Positions 25,377 through 35,872 of a stretch of DNA of 64,000 nt are shown here, piece after piece. This DNA is from Chthoniobacterales bacterium (GTDB taxonomy: Bacteria > Verrucomicrobiota > Verrucomicrobiia > Chthoniobacterales > UBA10450): the NCBI GenBank assembly GCA_035274845.1, contig DATENU010000016.1:1-64000 (forward strand). The letters run 5' to 3'. Position numbers and translations under genes: made by a program. The notes under the pieces are model-generated. The model ran no database searches. It was not told the origin of the DNA and worked only from the letters and a program-made list of their open reading frames with translations. Each line of letters begins with the position of its first letter. The first letter of the stretch is position 1.

Positions 25377-28300
25377 TTAGTTCACGTTGTAGATCTCAAC
25401 CAAACCGATCCCCGAGCCGCCGTTCTTTCCAGCCACGATGGCGGTAAAGGCACCGACCGGCAATGAGACGAAGATTCCAGACTCCTTTGGGGCTTGCGGA
25501 GCCAGGCCGCGGGCGCTCAACTGGGCCGCTTGACCCGGGTCGTCCTGCCAATCGTCGTTCGAGATCAAGAGAGCGCCGTTGCTATCGCGCAACTCAAGGG
25601 TAGGATCGGCCAGCAGGGGACTGAGACCGAATGGGGCCAGCGAGGGTCCGATCCCGCGCACGATTATCCCGGTGTTCTGGGTAGTTCCTCCCAAGATGAA
25701 TCCGCCGATCATGACATTGTTCCCGGTCTGCACGAAGCCGCGCGTGGCGATGTTGCCGAGGATGGATCCGCCCGTTAGGTCTAAATCGTAAACTTCCACG
25801 ATCCCTACGCCAGTCCCGGCGCTTACGCCTTCCACAATGGCCGTGTAGCTACCCGGCGGTACGGTGGCGATAATCGCGGACTCGAGTGGATCGGTCGGAG
25901 CTAGTCCGCTGCTTTGAATCGCCGCGACTTGGTCTAAGGTAATCACGCCGCCGATTTGCGTTGTCTGCCAATCATTGTTCCTCGCAATGGTGTTAGTGGT
26001 GTCGTGGAGCTCCAGCCGCGGGTTAGCCAGCGCATTCGGAACTCCGAATTGGGTCAAGGAGGGACCTCCTGCTCGGATGAGCACCTGCTTCGGCGCGCTT
26101 CCCTGAATAATGAAACCGGCGATCATCACCCTGCCACCGGTCCCCACTTGCAGCCGGCTCGAGATGTTACCCAACTGGCCAATGGGGGGTGACGGTGTTG
26201 CTGTAGCAGTCGGCGTCGGGGTTGGAGTCGGTGTGGGAGTCGCTGAAGGTACGGGGGTAGCAGTTGGGGTAGCTGTGGGGATTGCCGTCGGCGTTGATGT
26301 CGGGCTCGGTGTTGGTGTGTGTGTGGGGGTTGGAGTTGACGTTGGTGATGGTGTCGGCGTTGGCGTTGGTGTGACGGCCGGTGTCGGTGTTGGTGTCGCT
26401 GTCGCTGTCGGGGTTGGCGTTGGTGTCGGGGTCGGTATGGGGATGGGCGTTGGTGTCGGTGTCGGTGTCGGTGTTGCTGGTGTTGGTGTTGGTGTTGGTG
26501 TTGGTGTTGGTGTTGGTGTTGGTGTTGGTGTTGGTGTTGGTGTTGGTGTTGGTGTTGGTGTTGGTGTTGGTGTTGGTGTTGGTGTTGGTGTTGGTGTTGG
26601 TGTTGATGTTACCCCGTTGCAGTGGTAATCCACCGCGTCGATGCCGATGTAATCCGAGTTGGCACCACTAGGTCCGCCGTTTTCCACAAAGTATCGGAAG
26701 GCAAGCCGGCCTGTTACGGGCCCGCCAAGTCCGCTCATCGTCACGACGAAATTAGTCCACCCGGTTGGATACCCAGTCGTCGCATAGGTCGGATTGACGT
26801 CGAGCAGGAGCGTCGTAAAGTCACCTACGCTCGTGGCCGTGGTCCCCACATTCGAGCTGGTGCCGTTGGTGCTCATGCGCACTTGAAGACGGTCTGGGAA
26901 TATGCCGTCCGTCGTCCGGGTCCAGAAGGCCAACTGAGCGCCGTTCTGCAAGGTGACGGGTGGAGTCAACAGCCAGTTGCTGATCGTGTTGGTGCCCATG
27001 GTGTTGTTAAAGTCGGCGGTAATGTAGGAGTCGGGAGCGCCCGACTGAGACGGGAACACTGCCGAATTGCCTTGGAACCAGCCCGTGCTTCCCACCGGGC
27101 TGCTGTTGTTCTGCATGACCCAGCCGCCCGGAACCAACGTCGTGCTGGTGTCAAACCCTTCCGTCAGGTTACACACCGTGGGAGCCGGCGTTACCGTTGG
27201 CGTTACCGTCGAGGTTGGCGTTGGCGTTGGTATTCCCCCATTGCAGGAGTACTGCACCGCGTCAATGCCGATGTAATCCGAGTTGGCGCCGTCTGGTCCG
27301 CCGCTCTCGACAAAGTAGCGGAAGGCAACCCGGCCCTGTGCCGGGCCACCAAGCCCGCTGACCGTCACGGTGAAATTAGTCCACCCAGTGGGATAGCCAG
27401 TCGTCGTATAGGTCGGATTGATGTCGAGCAGGAGAGTCGTAAAGTCACCTACGCTGGTGGCCGTGTTCCCCACGTTCGAGCTGGTGCCGTTGGTGCTCAT
27501 GCGCACTTGGAGACGGTCTGGGAAGGTGCCGTCCGTCGTCCGAGTCCAGAAGCTGAACTGGCCACCGTTCTGCAAGGTCAACGGTGGAGTCAACAACCAG
27601 TTGCTGATCGTGCCGGTGTCCGTGGTGTTATTAAAGTCGGCGGCAATGTAGGAGTCGGGAGCGCCCCACTGGGACGGGAACAGGATCGAATTGCCTTGGA
27701 ACCAGCCGGTGGTTCCCACCGAGCTGCTGTTGTTCCGCATGACCCAGCCGCCTGGAGCCAACGTCGTGATGGCGTCAAACCCGTCCGTTAGGTTACACAC
27801 CGTGGGAGGCGGCGTTACCGTCGGCGTTACCGTTGGCGTCGGCGTTGGAGTCGGCGTTGGTAGTCCCGCGTTGCAGGAGTACTGCACCGCGTCAATACCG
27901 ATGTAATCTGAGTTCGGGCTGGCGGATCCGCCGCTTTCGACAAAGTAGCGGAAGGCAAGCCGGCCTGTGATTGGCAAACCAAGCCCGCTGACTGTCACGG
28001 TGAAATTAGTCCACCCAGTTGGATAGCCAGTCGTCGAATAGGTCGGATTGATGTCGAGCAGGAGGGCCCCATTGCCAGTTCCCCCCTCGGGGATGGTCCC
28101 AAAATCACCTACGCTGGTGGCCGTGGTCCCCACGTTCGAGCTGGTGCCGTTGGTGCTCATGCGCACCTGGAGACGGTCTGGGAATATGCCGTTCGTCGTC
28201 CGAGTCCAGAAGCTGAACTGGGCACCGTTCTGCAAGGTCAACGGTGGAGTCAACAGCCAGTTGCTGATCGTGCCGGTGTCCATGGTGTTGTTAAGGTTGG

Positions 28301-29195
28301 CGGCAATGTAGGAGTCGGGAGCACCCGACTGAGACGGGAACAGGGTCGAATTGCCTTTGAACCATCCAGTGGTTCCTATCGGGCTGCTGTTGTTCCGCAT
28401 GACCCAGCCGCCCGGAACCAACGTCGTGACGGCGTCAAACCCTTCCGTTAGGTTACACACCGCGGGAGGCGGCGTTGCCGTCGCCGTAGGTGTCAGCGTA
28501 GGCGTAGGCGTAGGCGTAGGCGTAGGCGGAGTCGGGGTTGGAGTCGCGGTTGGGGTGAGAGTGGGAGTGGGGGTTGGCGGTTGAGGTGGGGTAGGAGAAG
28601 GACCGGTCCCAATTACGAATTGGGCAAACCCCTCTCCAGGGCTTTGGGTACCGCCGAGATCTGATCCAGTGGTAAAGAAGTTTAGATAAATCAAGCCACC
28701 TAACGGCACGAGCCAAGGATCTCCTCCATCGGGGTCGTCGCTGGCGTTTGGCGGATTGGACGTACGCGGATTGTAGGTGCCGAACGTCTGTCCGGTGGAC
28801 GGAGTCACACCATTTTTGTAATCTTGAAACGTAATTTGCGGGAACCAACGCAACGCGATCCGATCATTCGCAGGAAGCGTCAGGTTGTTGGTCGAGACGT
28901 AAAAGAAGGTGATCGTCTCGTCTGTGCCGCCGGAGGTGCTAAAGCCGCCAGCGGCTAGGACAAGATCGTTACCGGCGACATAGTTCCCCGAAGCGATACT
29001 ATTGTCGAATCCACCGTCGCCATTGGCGGCAATCACGAGAAGCAGTGAACCGCCGTTGGAAGGCGACGTGTTGTCGATATGCGAAAGCGGCAAGGACGCG
29101 TTGATGCGCAGCCGCCCGGCGTCCAACTGGATTGAGAAATCAGCGTAGGCAACGGCGACGGTCGAAAAGAAGAATAGAGAAAATAAGTTCTTCAC
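25377..29195 (-). CDS. Giant secreted protein: three choice-of-anchor domains joined by (TP)n linkers
   Basis: The product is 1272 aa from GTG 29195 ([18 protein letters not shown], signal peptide). The first 200 residues are a cohesin-like or unknown beta domain. Three homologous units of about 155 aa follow, each starting VCNLTEGFD or VCNLTDGFD and containing [27 protein letters not shown] and [12 protein letters not shown], typical of choice-of-anchor/cleaved-adhesin beta-sandwiches. They are separated by Thr-Pro linkers. A long (TP)n stalk (about 125 residues) precedes two C-terminal copies of a domain with MIGGFILGG or MIAGFIIQG and IRAGGPSL or VRGIGPSL. Probably a surface adhesin or binding protein. 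The upstream TIGR02597-like gene ends 6 bp before it, so they share a transcript. Confidence 0.82.
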   Translation of the reverse strand: MKNLFSLFFFSTVAVAYADFSIQLDAGRLRINASLPLSHIDNTSPSNGGSLLLVIAANGDGGFDNSIASGNYVAGNDLVLAAGGFSTSGGTDETITFFYVSTNNLTLPANDRIALRWFPQITFQDYKNGVTPSTGQTFGTYNPRTSNPPNASDDPDGGDPWLVPLGGLIYLNFFTTGSDLGGTQSPGEGFAQFVIGTGPSPTPPQPPTPTPTLTPTATPTPTPPTPTPTPTPTLTPTATATPPPAVCNLTEGFDAVTTLVPGGWVMRNNSSPIGTTGWFKGNSTLFPSQSGAPDSYIAANLNNTMDTGTISNWLLTPPLTLQNGAQFSFWTRTTNGIFPDRLQVRMSTNGTSSNVGTTATSVGDFGTIPEGGTGNGALLLDINPTYSTTGYPTGWTNFTVTVSGLGLPITGRLAFRYFVESGGSASPNSDYIGIDAVQYSCNAGLPTPTPTPTPTVTPTVTPPPTVCNLTDGFDAITTLAPGGWVMRNNSSSVGTTGWFQGNSILFPSQWGAPDSYIAADFNNTTDTGTISNWLLTPPLTLQNGGQFSFWTRTTDGTFPDRLQVRMSTNGTSSNVGNTATSVGDFTTLLLDINPTYTTTGYPTGWTNFTVTVSGLGGPAQGRVAFRYFVESGGPDGANSDYIGIDAVQYSCNGGIPTPTPTSTVTPTVTPAPTVCNLTEGFDTSTTLVPGGWVMQNNSSPVGSTGWFQGNSAVFPSQSGAPDSYITADFNNTMGTNTISNWLLTPPVTLQNGAQLAFWTRTTDGIFPDRLQVRMSTNGTSSNVGTTATSVGDFTTLLLDVNPTYATTGYPTGWTNFVVTMSGLGGPVTGRLAFRYFVENGGPSGANSDYIGIDAVDYHCNGVTSTPTPTPTPTPTPTPTPTPTPTPTPTPTPTPTPTPTPTPTPTPATPTPTPTPTPIPIPTPTPTPTPTATATPTPTPAVTPTPTPTPSPTSTPTPTHTPTPSPTSTPTAIPTATPTATPVPSATPTPTPTPTPTATATPSPPIGQLGNISSRLQVGTGGRVMIAGFIIQGSAPKQVLIRAGGPSLTQFGVPNALANPRLELHDTTNTIARNNDWQTTQIGGVITLDQVAAIQSSGLAPTDPLESAIIATVPPGSYTAIVEGVSAGTGVGIVEVYDLDLTGGSILGNIATRGFVQTGNNVMIGGFILGGTTQNTGIIVRGIGPSLAPFGLSPLLADPTLELRDSNGALLISNDDWQDDPGQAAQLSARGLAPQAPKESGIFVSLPVGAFTAIVAGKNGGSGIGLVEIYNVN
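26479..26604 (+). repeat. Perfect hexanucleotide microsatellite, (GGTGTT)21
   Basis: There are 126 bp of uninterrupted GGTGTT units, 21 copies, inside a longer imperfect tract (about 26200-26610). On the coding minus strand it encodes 21 Thr-Pro pairs. Changes in copy number keep the frame because the unit is two codons. Confidence 0.97.
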
Positions 29196-29201
29196 TTTGA
29201 G

Positions 29202-30344
29202 CTAGTAGGTTGGGGCGTTCGTCCAGATTACGGTTTGGCCGCCATTGCCAGCCTTGCGGACAGTGAACCCGGCACCTAAGGGGATAACATCATTGTCGTG
29301 CGGTGTTGTGTTGTCCCCGACGAGGCGCCATCCGAAATTCGACGTCGAGGAATTAACGTTGTCACTATAGAAATAGACTGCGCTCGGAGCCTTATTCAAT
29401 GCTGCTTGAGCGTTGTTATAGACTAGGAGGCGGTCCTTGAAATCGTTTGTATTCGTGGTGGCAACAAACGAGTCATCGGCCGGCCATAAACCAGTGTTGG
29501 TCAACGTCACCTCCACGGGGCGGACCATGCTAACCGCTTTGTCCTGGCCCTGGCTACCCGAGGTGGGAGCAGTCAGTGGAATGGAAAGCCTTTTCGTCAA
29601 AACCGCGCCAGCCGAAACGAGAGAAAGAGTCGGCGCCGCATTCAAATTTCTCACAACGAAGGAACCCCCAGGGCCCAACGGATCGTCGCCATGATCGGCG
29701 GTGTTGTCGCCCACCACGCGCCACCCGATATTCCCGGTGGTATTGTTGACGTTGTTGCTAAAGAAATAGACTTGAGCATTGGCCAGGTTCACACCTGTCG
29801 CACCGTTAGCGGGGATCAGAATTTGCGTCTTGAAGTCACGCGTGGAGACGGTGGGGGTGAAAGAGGCATTGGCGTGGCTGGCTGGGAAAACGGAGTTGAG
29901 TGTCCAGTACGGGATCACGAGCAGCTGTGCGCCGGCCGGCGTGCCGCCCAATTCATCTGGCGTTGTCTCGAGCGTCAGGGTGTTCGATGAGTTACCGGTG
30001 ATAAAGAACGTACGGCCCTCCGTCGGATTGGTCGTCCCGGCCGGACCGACCAGCATATAATAGCGATTTGGCTGGGTGCCAGTCGCGTAGACAAATTGGC
30101 CCGCTGTCCACGGAGTGCCGCTCACCACAATTGTGTTGCCGGAGACAGATTGAATGGTTCCGACGAATTCGGGCGGCCGGGTGAACGGCATCCCCACAAA
30201 GGTATCTGAGTTGCCGAGGCAGTTGATGCGCGTGAAGCCCACAGGCTCGGTGATCACCATCTGTCCAGACAACGGGGACGCGCCGGCGAAAATAGCTGTA
30301 CAACCTAACAGGCAGATTTTGCGAACAACATTAGATGAGAACAT
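29202..30344 (-). CDS. TIGR02597-like secreted protein
   Basis: The product is 380 aa from ATG 30344 (MFSSNVVRKICLLGCTAIFA), giving a signal peptide ending at SGQ; the frame is open to 30485. Domain cues of the family are: VITEPVGFTRINCLGNSDTF at the mature N-terminus, FVGTIQSVSGNTIVVSGTPW, RYYMLVGPAGTTNPTEGRTF, VIPYWTLNSVFP, then two copies of a segment with FKTQILI or FKDRLLV, AQVYFFSNNVN or SAVYFYSDNVN, and WRVVGDN or WRLVGDN. The family is described mainly from Verrucomicrobiota and its role is unknown. It lies between two giant surface proteins on the same strand (65 bp and 6 bp gaps), so it is probably part of one exported-protein operon. Confidence 0.75.
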   Translation of the reverse strand: MFSSNVVRKICLLGCTAIFAGASPLSGQMVITEPVGFTRINCLGNSDTFVGMPFTRPPEFVGTIQSVSGNTIVVSGTPWTAGQFVYATGTQPNRYYMLVGPAGTTNPTEGRTFFITGNSSNTLTLETTPDELGGTPAGAQLLVIPYWTLNSVFPASHANASFTPTVSTRDFKTQILIPANGATGVNLANAQVYFFSNNVNNTTGNIGWRVVGDNTADHGDDPLGPGGSFVVRNLNAAPTLSLVSAGAVLTKRLSIPLTAPTSGSQGQDKAVSMVRPVEVTLTNTGLWPADDSFVATTNTNDFKDRLLVYNNAQAALNKAPSAVYFYSDNVNSSTSNFGWRLVGDNTTPHDNDVIPLGAGFTVRKAGNGGQTVIWTNAPTY

Positions 30345-30409
30345 GCCCCTCGATGGCTGGCGTGGCCCGCTATCAACACAAACAAATTCGCAAATCGCAG
30401 TCATGACGT

Positions 30410-33400
30410 TTACTTGAGCAAGGTGACACTGCCTTTCCAGGGGGCAAACCAGCCTTTTTCGCAATTGCGAAGCTCGAGTACCCAATCATAGGAAGCCGTA
30501 GGACGAACTTTTCCGTTGGATCTTCTTCCATCCCAACTAATTTCACCGTTTAAGAAGGCGTCGTTCAAGGAACACACCATCCTCGTCTTGGAATAAACCG
30601 TGTTGCCCCACCTGTTATAAACTCTAAAGTTGTATTGTACGGCTCGGTAGGCAGGTGCTTGCCCCGGAGCCAGGGGTACATGCATTATCCGGAACACTTG
30701 GTTTGCTGGAGTGCTACTGTTTGGAGCGAAGACATTCGGAATGTAGAGCGTGGGTCGCGAATTGTCCCCCGGGACGCTTGGCGGCACTATGACTTGCCTG
30801 GTCGCGCTCATGCAGGCATTTGAAACAGTCACTGAGTAGGTTGTTGCCACGGTTGGCCGCACTTTGATGTGCGAGGTCGTCTCACCCGTGCTCCAGGCGT
30901 AAGAATACTCAACCGGTGGAGGCTTACCGCTGATGGTTCGGCAGCTGGTCGGAGGGGATACTGACAAAGCTTCCAGATCATAATAACTGGACGATAAATC
31001 GCAAAGGTCGCACGGCTCGCCCCCAACGTGTGTCCTATTGACGCCAAGGGTAAAAGTATCGTCAACGAAGACCGTCACGCGATCGGTGGCGGAACAGCCG
31101 TTCTGGCCGGTAACAGTGAGGATATACGTGGTGGTACAGTGTGGATCCACCGAGGGATTGGCTTGTGAACTTGAAAAGCCCAAAGGATCGGAAGTCCACA
31201 TGTAGGTGTTGCCCGCAACAGCAGGCGTTCCAATCTGGACAAAGGTATCGGTAGTCCGGCAGATATGACGGTCGGGACCGGCATCGGCTTTCGGTGCGGG
31301 AAGAAAACACGGACACTGAACGGTTTCCTTCCACTGGGAGCAACCGTTTTGAACGGCTAGCTTGATGCGGTAACACTGGCCAGGCTTGAACGTGCCTCCC
31401 TTGGAAGCGTACCATGATGTTAGATTTATCTGCCCCGCTTGCTGCGCGACGAACCATTCCATCACCTCGGTCGACGGTTTGCGCCCGCACCATGGATCAC
31501 TTTCTTCTATACTCCAAAAATATGACGTTTCGCCTGTTGTCGCAGTTGCATCAGCGATGAAGGGCCCAGTGGGAGCACACCTCACCGGAGGCAGAGTGAA
31601 GACGGGATTAAGGGAGTTGTCGGGTGGCTCGCAAAGACCATCGATATAGGCGTAGCCGAAGTGGCCGCTGTCCTCGCAGTCGGCTGTTTCGAATTCGACA
31701 CTAACGCACTTGCCCACAAATTTACTCAGATCCTTCTTATAGCAGTCCCAAGGGCGGTAAAGTATGTTGGAGTTCGAGGAAGCGTGCGTGAAGTAATGGT
31801 CATGTCCGTCCGCAACTTTTTTGACCTCGGACCCAATCTTTTTCCACCAGTGATAGGTAGCCCCCTTAAAAAAGCGGTACGAAAAATACGGTTGCCGTTT
31901 TTTGGGATGTGGAGGATTCTGAAGCACCACGGCGTAGCCGAAGGCAAAGTTCTGTGTCTGGTTGGTAACCAAAAAGGTAAACTTCAGTCGTTCTCTCTCG
32001 GATCCAACGGCCGAATTCCCCAAGCGGGCGCTGTGCGCCCCGGACCATACTTTAGGCAGCGTCGGGATTTTAGGGTCAAATCCAGCGCTCATGATTGTCT
32101 GCCTTCCCGGTGCGGGCGGCTCAGTCACGCATCCGGACTTCCATTTCAAAGAGTAAGTATTACCAGTTTCGCAAGACCAATGATCTAAGTTATTGAGTTC
32201 AAACCCGCCGTTCGTACATACACTGCAAGACCCGGAGGGAGCTGCAGTGTCATCGTCTGCAGTGGCATAATTCGGTGCGAGACGAAAAAAACCATTCACT
32301 CCGATCATCGGCGTATCCTGAGACCAGCGGCCGTTTGCGAGCACGGGGGAGCCTCCGAGCGGTGCCCACGATGTGAGATCCGTGGATGCTTCGAGAGATG
32401 CCGGGTCCTGTGTGTCGTTCCACTCTAATCGGGCAGTGCTCCCACCTGGCCTCGTGATGTTGAAGTGGGAGTTATTCAGGCGAGTTACCACCTCGCTGTC
32501 GTCGCGATTGATCAGCGGTACCCAAACGAACACGAAGTCGACATCGATCAGAGGTGCGTTCGGATCGAATCCATCCGGGCTCGGAATCGCCTGCCGCAAG
32601 CTGACTGTAAACACTCCGTCAGCAAATTCCGTGGTCACGAGCGGTGCCTTCCCACGGTCATCGAGTGCGGTTGGCATGATGAGGAGGTTCCCACTCTCAT
32701 CGTTCCCGTTTTGAATCCGAATATTGAATTTACCCGCGCCCAGCTTAGACAGATCGAAGGCGCCCGCGCGTTGGGTCACAGCTCCGCTGGCAGCCAGGAC
32801 GCGGCCAGCGATCAGCCTTGGCGTGGACCACGGAACGAACAGGGCTTCCATTCCCCCTGTAGTCGGCGGTTGCCAGGTAAGCGGGGCGGGCTCTGCCGGA
32901 TTCGGGTTGTCATCGACGAATGGCCGGCAGGTCGTGAGATGCAGCGTCCAACCCGTCCCCGTTGCCACAGTAGTCATCGCCACCTTCGGGTCGCTTTCTT
33001 CCCTTGATACTGCGCCAAAGAGCAAGCCATCGGAGGGTGATGTCGCGGGAATGGTCAGCGGGGCCTGTCCAGCAAATCCGCCCACGGCATCCATGCTCCA
33101 TGAGAATGCGCCTGCATTCGCCGCCACCGTGAATTCTGCCTCGTCGAGGGCCAATTCCATGCGCGGGCCTCCTGGGGTCGGAACATAAATGCCCAGTGGA
33201 TTCGGCAAATCAGCTGGATCAGGAGGTTGGACGACCAGTGTAAACAAGGCTCTTTCGTTAGGTGATCCAGAAACTTGCGCAACAACCTGATGGGAACCGA
33301 CCGCGAAAAACGATCCCGACGGTGGCGAGAAAAGCAGCTCAACCTGGCGGTTGCAGCCTGCGGGTTTAGTGACCGGCAGTAGGAAACCAATATACGCGCC

Positions 33401-35449
33401 GCCTGCTTCTTCCGCCGTAACAGTGACAACGGGCGGGACATTGATGGTGACCGAGCAGGGCGGAGTGGCCACGTTGGAAACCACGACGACGGCGGTGCAA
33501 GCCGCATCAGTTTCATCCCGGAATGTCACCGTGAGCGGCAACAGGCTCGTGGAATATGGACCCAGGTGGACAAGCTCGTCGTAATTGCCGGTCAAAATCC
33601 CCGACGGAGTATTGGCCATCCAGTGGGGACCCACATGTGAGCCGGTCACGTACACCCCAAAGGAAAAGGTGTCGGGGGAAAAGGTGTCGTCATCCGGATC
33701 GACCGTGCCCTGAGAATCGCCGGTCACGTCGAACGCATACGCTGTGATTTGGCACGGTGGAGGCGTTCCCGTTGCCGTCGGCGTCGGGGTGGCTGTAGGT
33801 GTAGCTGTGACCCCAGGCGTCGGCGTCGGCCCACAAGCGCCAGCCAGCTTCAGGTTCGCGGCCGTCACACTTCCGGTGTCCACCGCCGCGCCGTCGCGGA
33901 TGGTCAGTGTCCAGATCCCGTTGATCTGGCCAGTCGTCAGCCCCGCAAACGTCGTGTTCAGCGAGGTCACCGGTGGCGGATTGGTCTGCCCGGTAGTGCC
34001 TCCGGCCGTCGTCCGGTAATCGCCCACCGTGATGTTGCAGGTGTCTCCGCACGCCGCTGCTGTCGCTATCGTCCAGATGTTCGTTCCTGCCGCGGCATCG
34101 GTGAAGTTATACGTCCCGGCGTAATTGGAGCTGTCTCCCACAGAGTTCGCGGTCGTCACCCCGATCCGGCTTACCGTAATCAGGCTGGCTGTGCCGCCCG
34201 GGGAGGTCAGGATCATATCCAGGTCTCCCACCCACGAGTGGGTCAGGGTCAGGTCGACTGCCACACTGCTAAGCGGTGCGCTCTGGCCCGCAACGGCGAA
34301 GCTAATCACCAGCGGGGTGCCGAACACCGGCGGCGTCCCACTGCCGCCATCAGCAATAGGTCCTGCTCCCGTCCCCGCAAAGGTGAACGGGGTGCATGCA
34401 GGGGTCGCGGTCGGAGTAGCTGTGGGTGTAGCCGTAGGTGATGCGGTCGGGGTCGGGGTTGGAGTACAAGCTGCGCAAGGAGTGGGCGTTGGCGTCGGTG
34501 TTGGGGTCGGCGTTGGGGCCACCGAACTGGCGAAGTCGTCACTGGCATCGGTGTTGGAAGCCTCTGACCGCCCGCCGATGGCGCGCTCCTGCCCTCGGAA
34601 GCCGTAACTTTTCAACTTCCAGCCCCGCTGCCAACCGCCCGCATCCGGTCGTGTGGTAAAACCGCGGTCATCGAAATCCGTCCGCCACTGTTGCTCTGGA
34701 TTGCGCGCCGCGTATCGGCCTTCCACTCGTATCGCTTGATGTTGATGCGCTTGGTAGGCAGCGCGGATATTAGTCCAGTCGGACGCGGTGAGCCCTTCGG
34801 GAACAGCATCGGCAGAGGCGAGATGTTGTGTTTTGCCCGGCTCGGCCGCAAACGGCAACGCGATGCCGGAAGAATCAGCCAGCGTATAGGCCGTCTCCGT
34901 CCTTATGTCCATGACGAGATTGTCCAGATTGCTGGTGCTGACGCCTCCGGTGAGATCAGCCCAGTTCCATGTCCCGGCGTTGGGTTTCGTGCTGTCGCCG
35001 GGCAGAAAAACTTTCTGCGTCGAGAACGCAATGCCGCCGCGCTCGTCTGGCTGCACGCCGCTGCCGCAAATCCCGCCGTTTTTCGGGTCGAAACCATCAA
35101 GCGCAGATTGCCCGCGCATTGCCGCTGTGCCGCCCGGCAGCAGCACGGCAACGGAAAACAGTAACAGCGTAGGTTTCCTGACTTTAGATTTTGCTCCCGC
35201 AAATGAAGTGAAGAGAAGGCGCGGGAGCCCGACAAGCAGAAGTGAAGAATGGTCTTCCCGTCGAGAGAGGGCGATGCAACGGTCTTTGCAGATGAGGGAG
35301 TTCAAATGCTTTGGAATCTTATTTTGCGTTTCTGGGCTGTGGGGCTCTGGGACTCTGGGGCTTTTTGGGGCCGGCAGACGCTTTTGTCTGGCGGGGCCTT
35401 TCTTGAGTTCTGGAAGTGTAGGGAATCTCGGCGATTGCCGTCTATCCAT
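30410..35449 (-). CDS. Giant secreted protein with P-domain, HYR-like domain and gliding-motility-type C-terminal domain
   Basis: The product is 1679 aa from ATG 35449. A better export signal (KVRKPTLLLFSVAVLLPGG) lies about 90 residues in, so the true start may be an unrecognised non-ATG codon near 35240. After a unique N-terminal region there is a first (TP)n linker. A proprotein-convertase P-domain follows (PLSSVAVDLTLTHSWVGDLD ... NGIWTLTIRDGAAVDTGSV), then a second linker, an HYR-like module (SVTINVPPVVTV ... FAVGSHQVV), PKD-like segments (ADAGPDRHIC) and a C-terminal module with VFAPNSS, YNFRVYNRWGNTVY, GEISWDGR and SYDWVLEL. That last module is the CHU_C/gliding-motility-associated type used as a secretion signal for type IX systems in Bacteroidota. 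No T9SS component is visible in the window. Confidence 0.8.
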   Translation of the reverse strand: MDRRQSPRFPTLPELKKGPARQKRLPAPKSPRVPEPHSPETQNKIPKHLNSLICKDRCIALSRREDHSSLLLVGLPRLLFTSFAGAKSKVRKPTLLLFSVAVLLPGGTAAMRGQSALDGFDPKNGGICGSGVQPDERGGIAFSTQKVFLPGDSTKPNAGTWNWADLTGGVSTSNLDNLVMDIRTETAYTLADSSGIALPFAAEPGKTQHLASADAVPEGLTASDWTNIRAAYQAHQHQAIRVEGRYAARNPEQQWRTDFDDRGFTTRPDAGGWQRGWKLKSYGFRGQERAIGGRSEASNTDASDDFASSVAPTPTPTPTPTPTPCAACTPTPTPTASPTATPTATPTATPACTPFTFAGTGAGPIADGGSGTPPVFGTPLVISFAVAGQSAPLSSVAVDLTLTHSWVGDLDMILTSPGGTASLITVSRIGVTTANSVGDSSNYAGTYNFTDAAAGTNIWTIATAAACGDTCNITVGDYRTTAGGTTGQTNPPPVTSLNTTFAGLTTGQINGIWTLTIRDGAAVDTGSVTAANLKLAGACGPTPTPGVTATPTATPTPTATGTPPPCQITAYAFDVTGDSQGTVDPDDDTFSPDTFSFGVYVTGSHVGPHWMANTPSGILTGNYDELVHLGPYSTSLLPLTVTFRDETDAACTAVVVVSNVATPPCSVTINVPPVVTVTAEEAGGAYIGFLLPVTKPAGCNRQVELLFSPPSGSFFAVGSHQVVAQVSGSPNERALFTLVVQPPDPADLPNPLGIYVPTPGGPRMELALDEAEFTVAANAGAFSWSMDAVGGFAGQAPLTIPATSPSDGLLFGAVSREESDPKVAMTTVATGTGWTLHLTTCRPFVDDNPNPAEPAPLTWQPPTTGGMEALFVPWSTPRLIAGRVLAASGAVTQRAGAFDLSKLGAGKFNIRIQNGNDESGNLLIMPTALDDRGKAPLVTTEFADGVFTVSLRQAIPSPDGFDPNAPLIDVDFVFVWVPLINRDDSEVVTRLNNSHFNITRPGGSTARLEWNDTQDPASLEASTDLTSWAPLGGSPVLANGRWSQDTPMIGVNGFFRLAPNYATADDDTAAPSGSCSVCTNGGFELNNLDHWSCETGNTYSLKWKSGCVTEPPAPGRQTIMSAGFDPKIPTLPKVWSGAHSARLGNSAVGSERERLKFTFLVTNQTQNFAFGYAVVLQNPPHPKKRQPYFSYRFFKGATYHWWKKIGSEVKKVADGHDHYFTHASSNSNILYRPWDCYKKDLSKFVGKCVSVEFETADCEDSGHFGYAYIDGLCEPPDNSLNPVFTLPPVRCAPTGPFIADATATTGETSYFWSIEESDPWCGRKPSTEVMEWFVAQQAGQINLTSWYASKGGTFKPGQCYRIKLAVQNGCSQWKETVQCPCFLPAPKADAGPDRHICRTTDTFVQIGTPAVAGNTYMWTSDPLGFSSSQANPSVDPHCTTTYILTVTGQNGCSATDRVTVFVDDTFTLGVNRTHVGGEPCDLCDLSSSYYDLEALSVSPPTSCRTISGKPPPVEYSYAWSTGETTSHIKVRPTVATTYSVTVSNACMSATRQVIVPPSVPGDNSRPTLYIPNVFAPNSSTPANQVFRIMHVPLAPGQAPAYRAVQYNFRVYNRWGNTVYSKTRMVCSLNDAFLNGEISWDGRRSNGKVRPTASYDWVLELRNCEKGWFAPWKGSVTLLK

Positions 35450-35566
35450 CGTACGGAGTAATACATGTCGTTAGCCAACCGCACGCTTATTGCGGACTCA
35501 GTAGTCCAAAGGAAGTAATAGCGGCGCGGAAAATACTTCTCGCTTTCCGTTGAAGGAACGTCGTAT

Positions 35567-35872
35567 TCATCTGCGTAACGACACCCCAGATATGCACGTC
35601 AGGAGAATAACGAATGCGTTAGACGCGGAGTTGCAGGCCTTGCTCGACTGATTGAGCAGCGGTTTGAGTGCCGCCACCAGTCCCCGGGCTTCCTCGGGCG
35701 TAAGCGGTCTTGCCTGACCAGTTTGTTGATTTTGCTGCGAGCCCTGTGCCCTGGCGGTCCCGCCTGGGTCGAGGGCAAAGGCAAGCAGCACGAGGAGGAC
35801 GCCGATTGCACAACAGGTCATTAAGACGCGCGGACTAAAGAAAGCCGAGCGAGAGGCGGATCTTTTTTTCAT
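35567..35872 (-). CDS. Small secreted protein, probably a truncated relic
   Basis: The product is 101 aa. The start MKKRSASRSAFFSPRVLMTC with a following hydrophobic stretch (AIGVLLVLLAFAL) is an export signal. The mature part has a Gln-rich patch and LTPEEARGLVAALKPLLNQS, after which the sequence turns unlikely (SKACNSASNAFVILLTCIS). Shifting frame by one after NQSS gives a more protein-like but immediately terminated reading, so I suspect a frameshifted remnant of a longer secreted protein. No partner is evident. Confidence 0.4.
   Translation of the reverse strand: MKKRSASRSAFFSPRVLMTCCAIGVLLVLLAFALDPGGTARAQGSQQNQQTGQARPLTPEEARGLVAALKPLLNQSSKACNSASNAFVILLTCISGVSLRR

Noticed and set aside
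26200..26610. Possible CRISPR array
   Set aside because: Continuous short tandem repeat with no spacers, encoding Thr-Pro in frame.
26110..26671. Val/Gly-rich and Leu/Val-rich plus-strand frames
   Set aside because: Products of the GGTGTT microsatellite read on the non-coding strand.
33749..34607. Plus-strand frames of 160-230 aa with Val/Gly runs
   Set aside because: Antisense to the Thr-Pro linkers and P-domain of the giant secreted protein.
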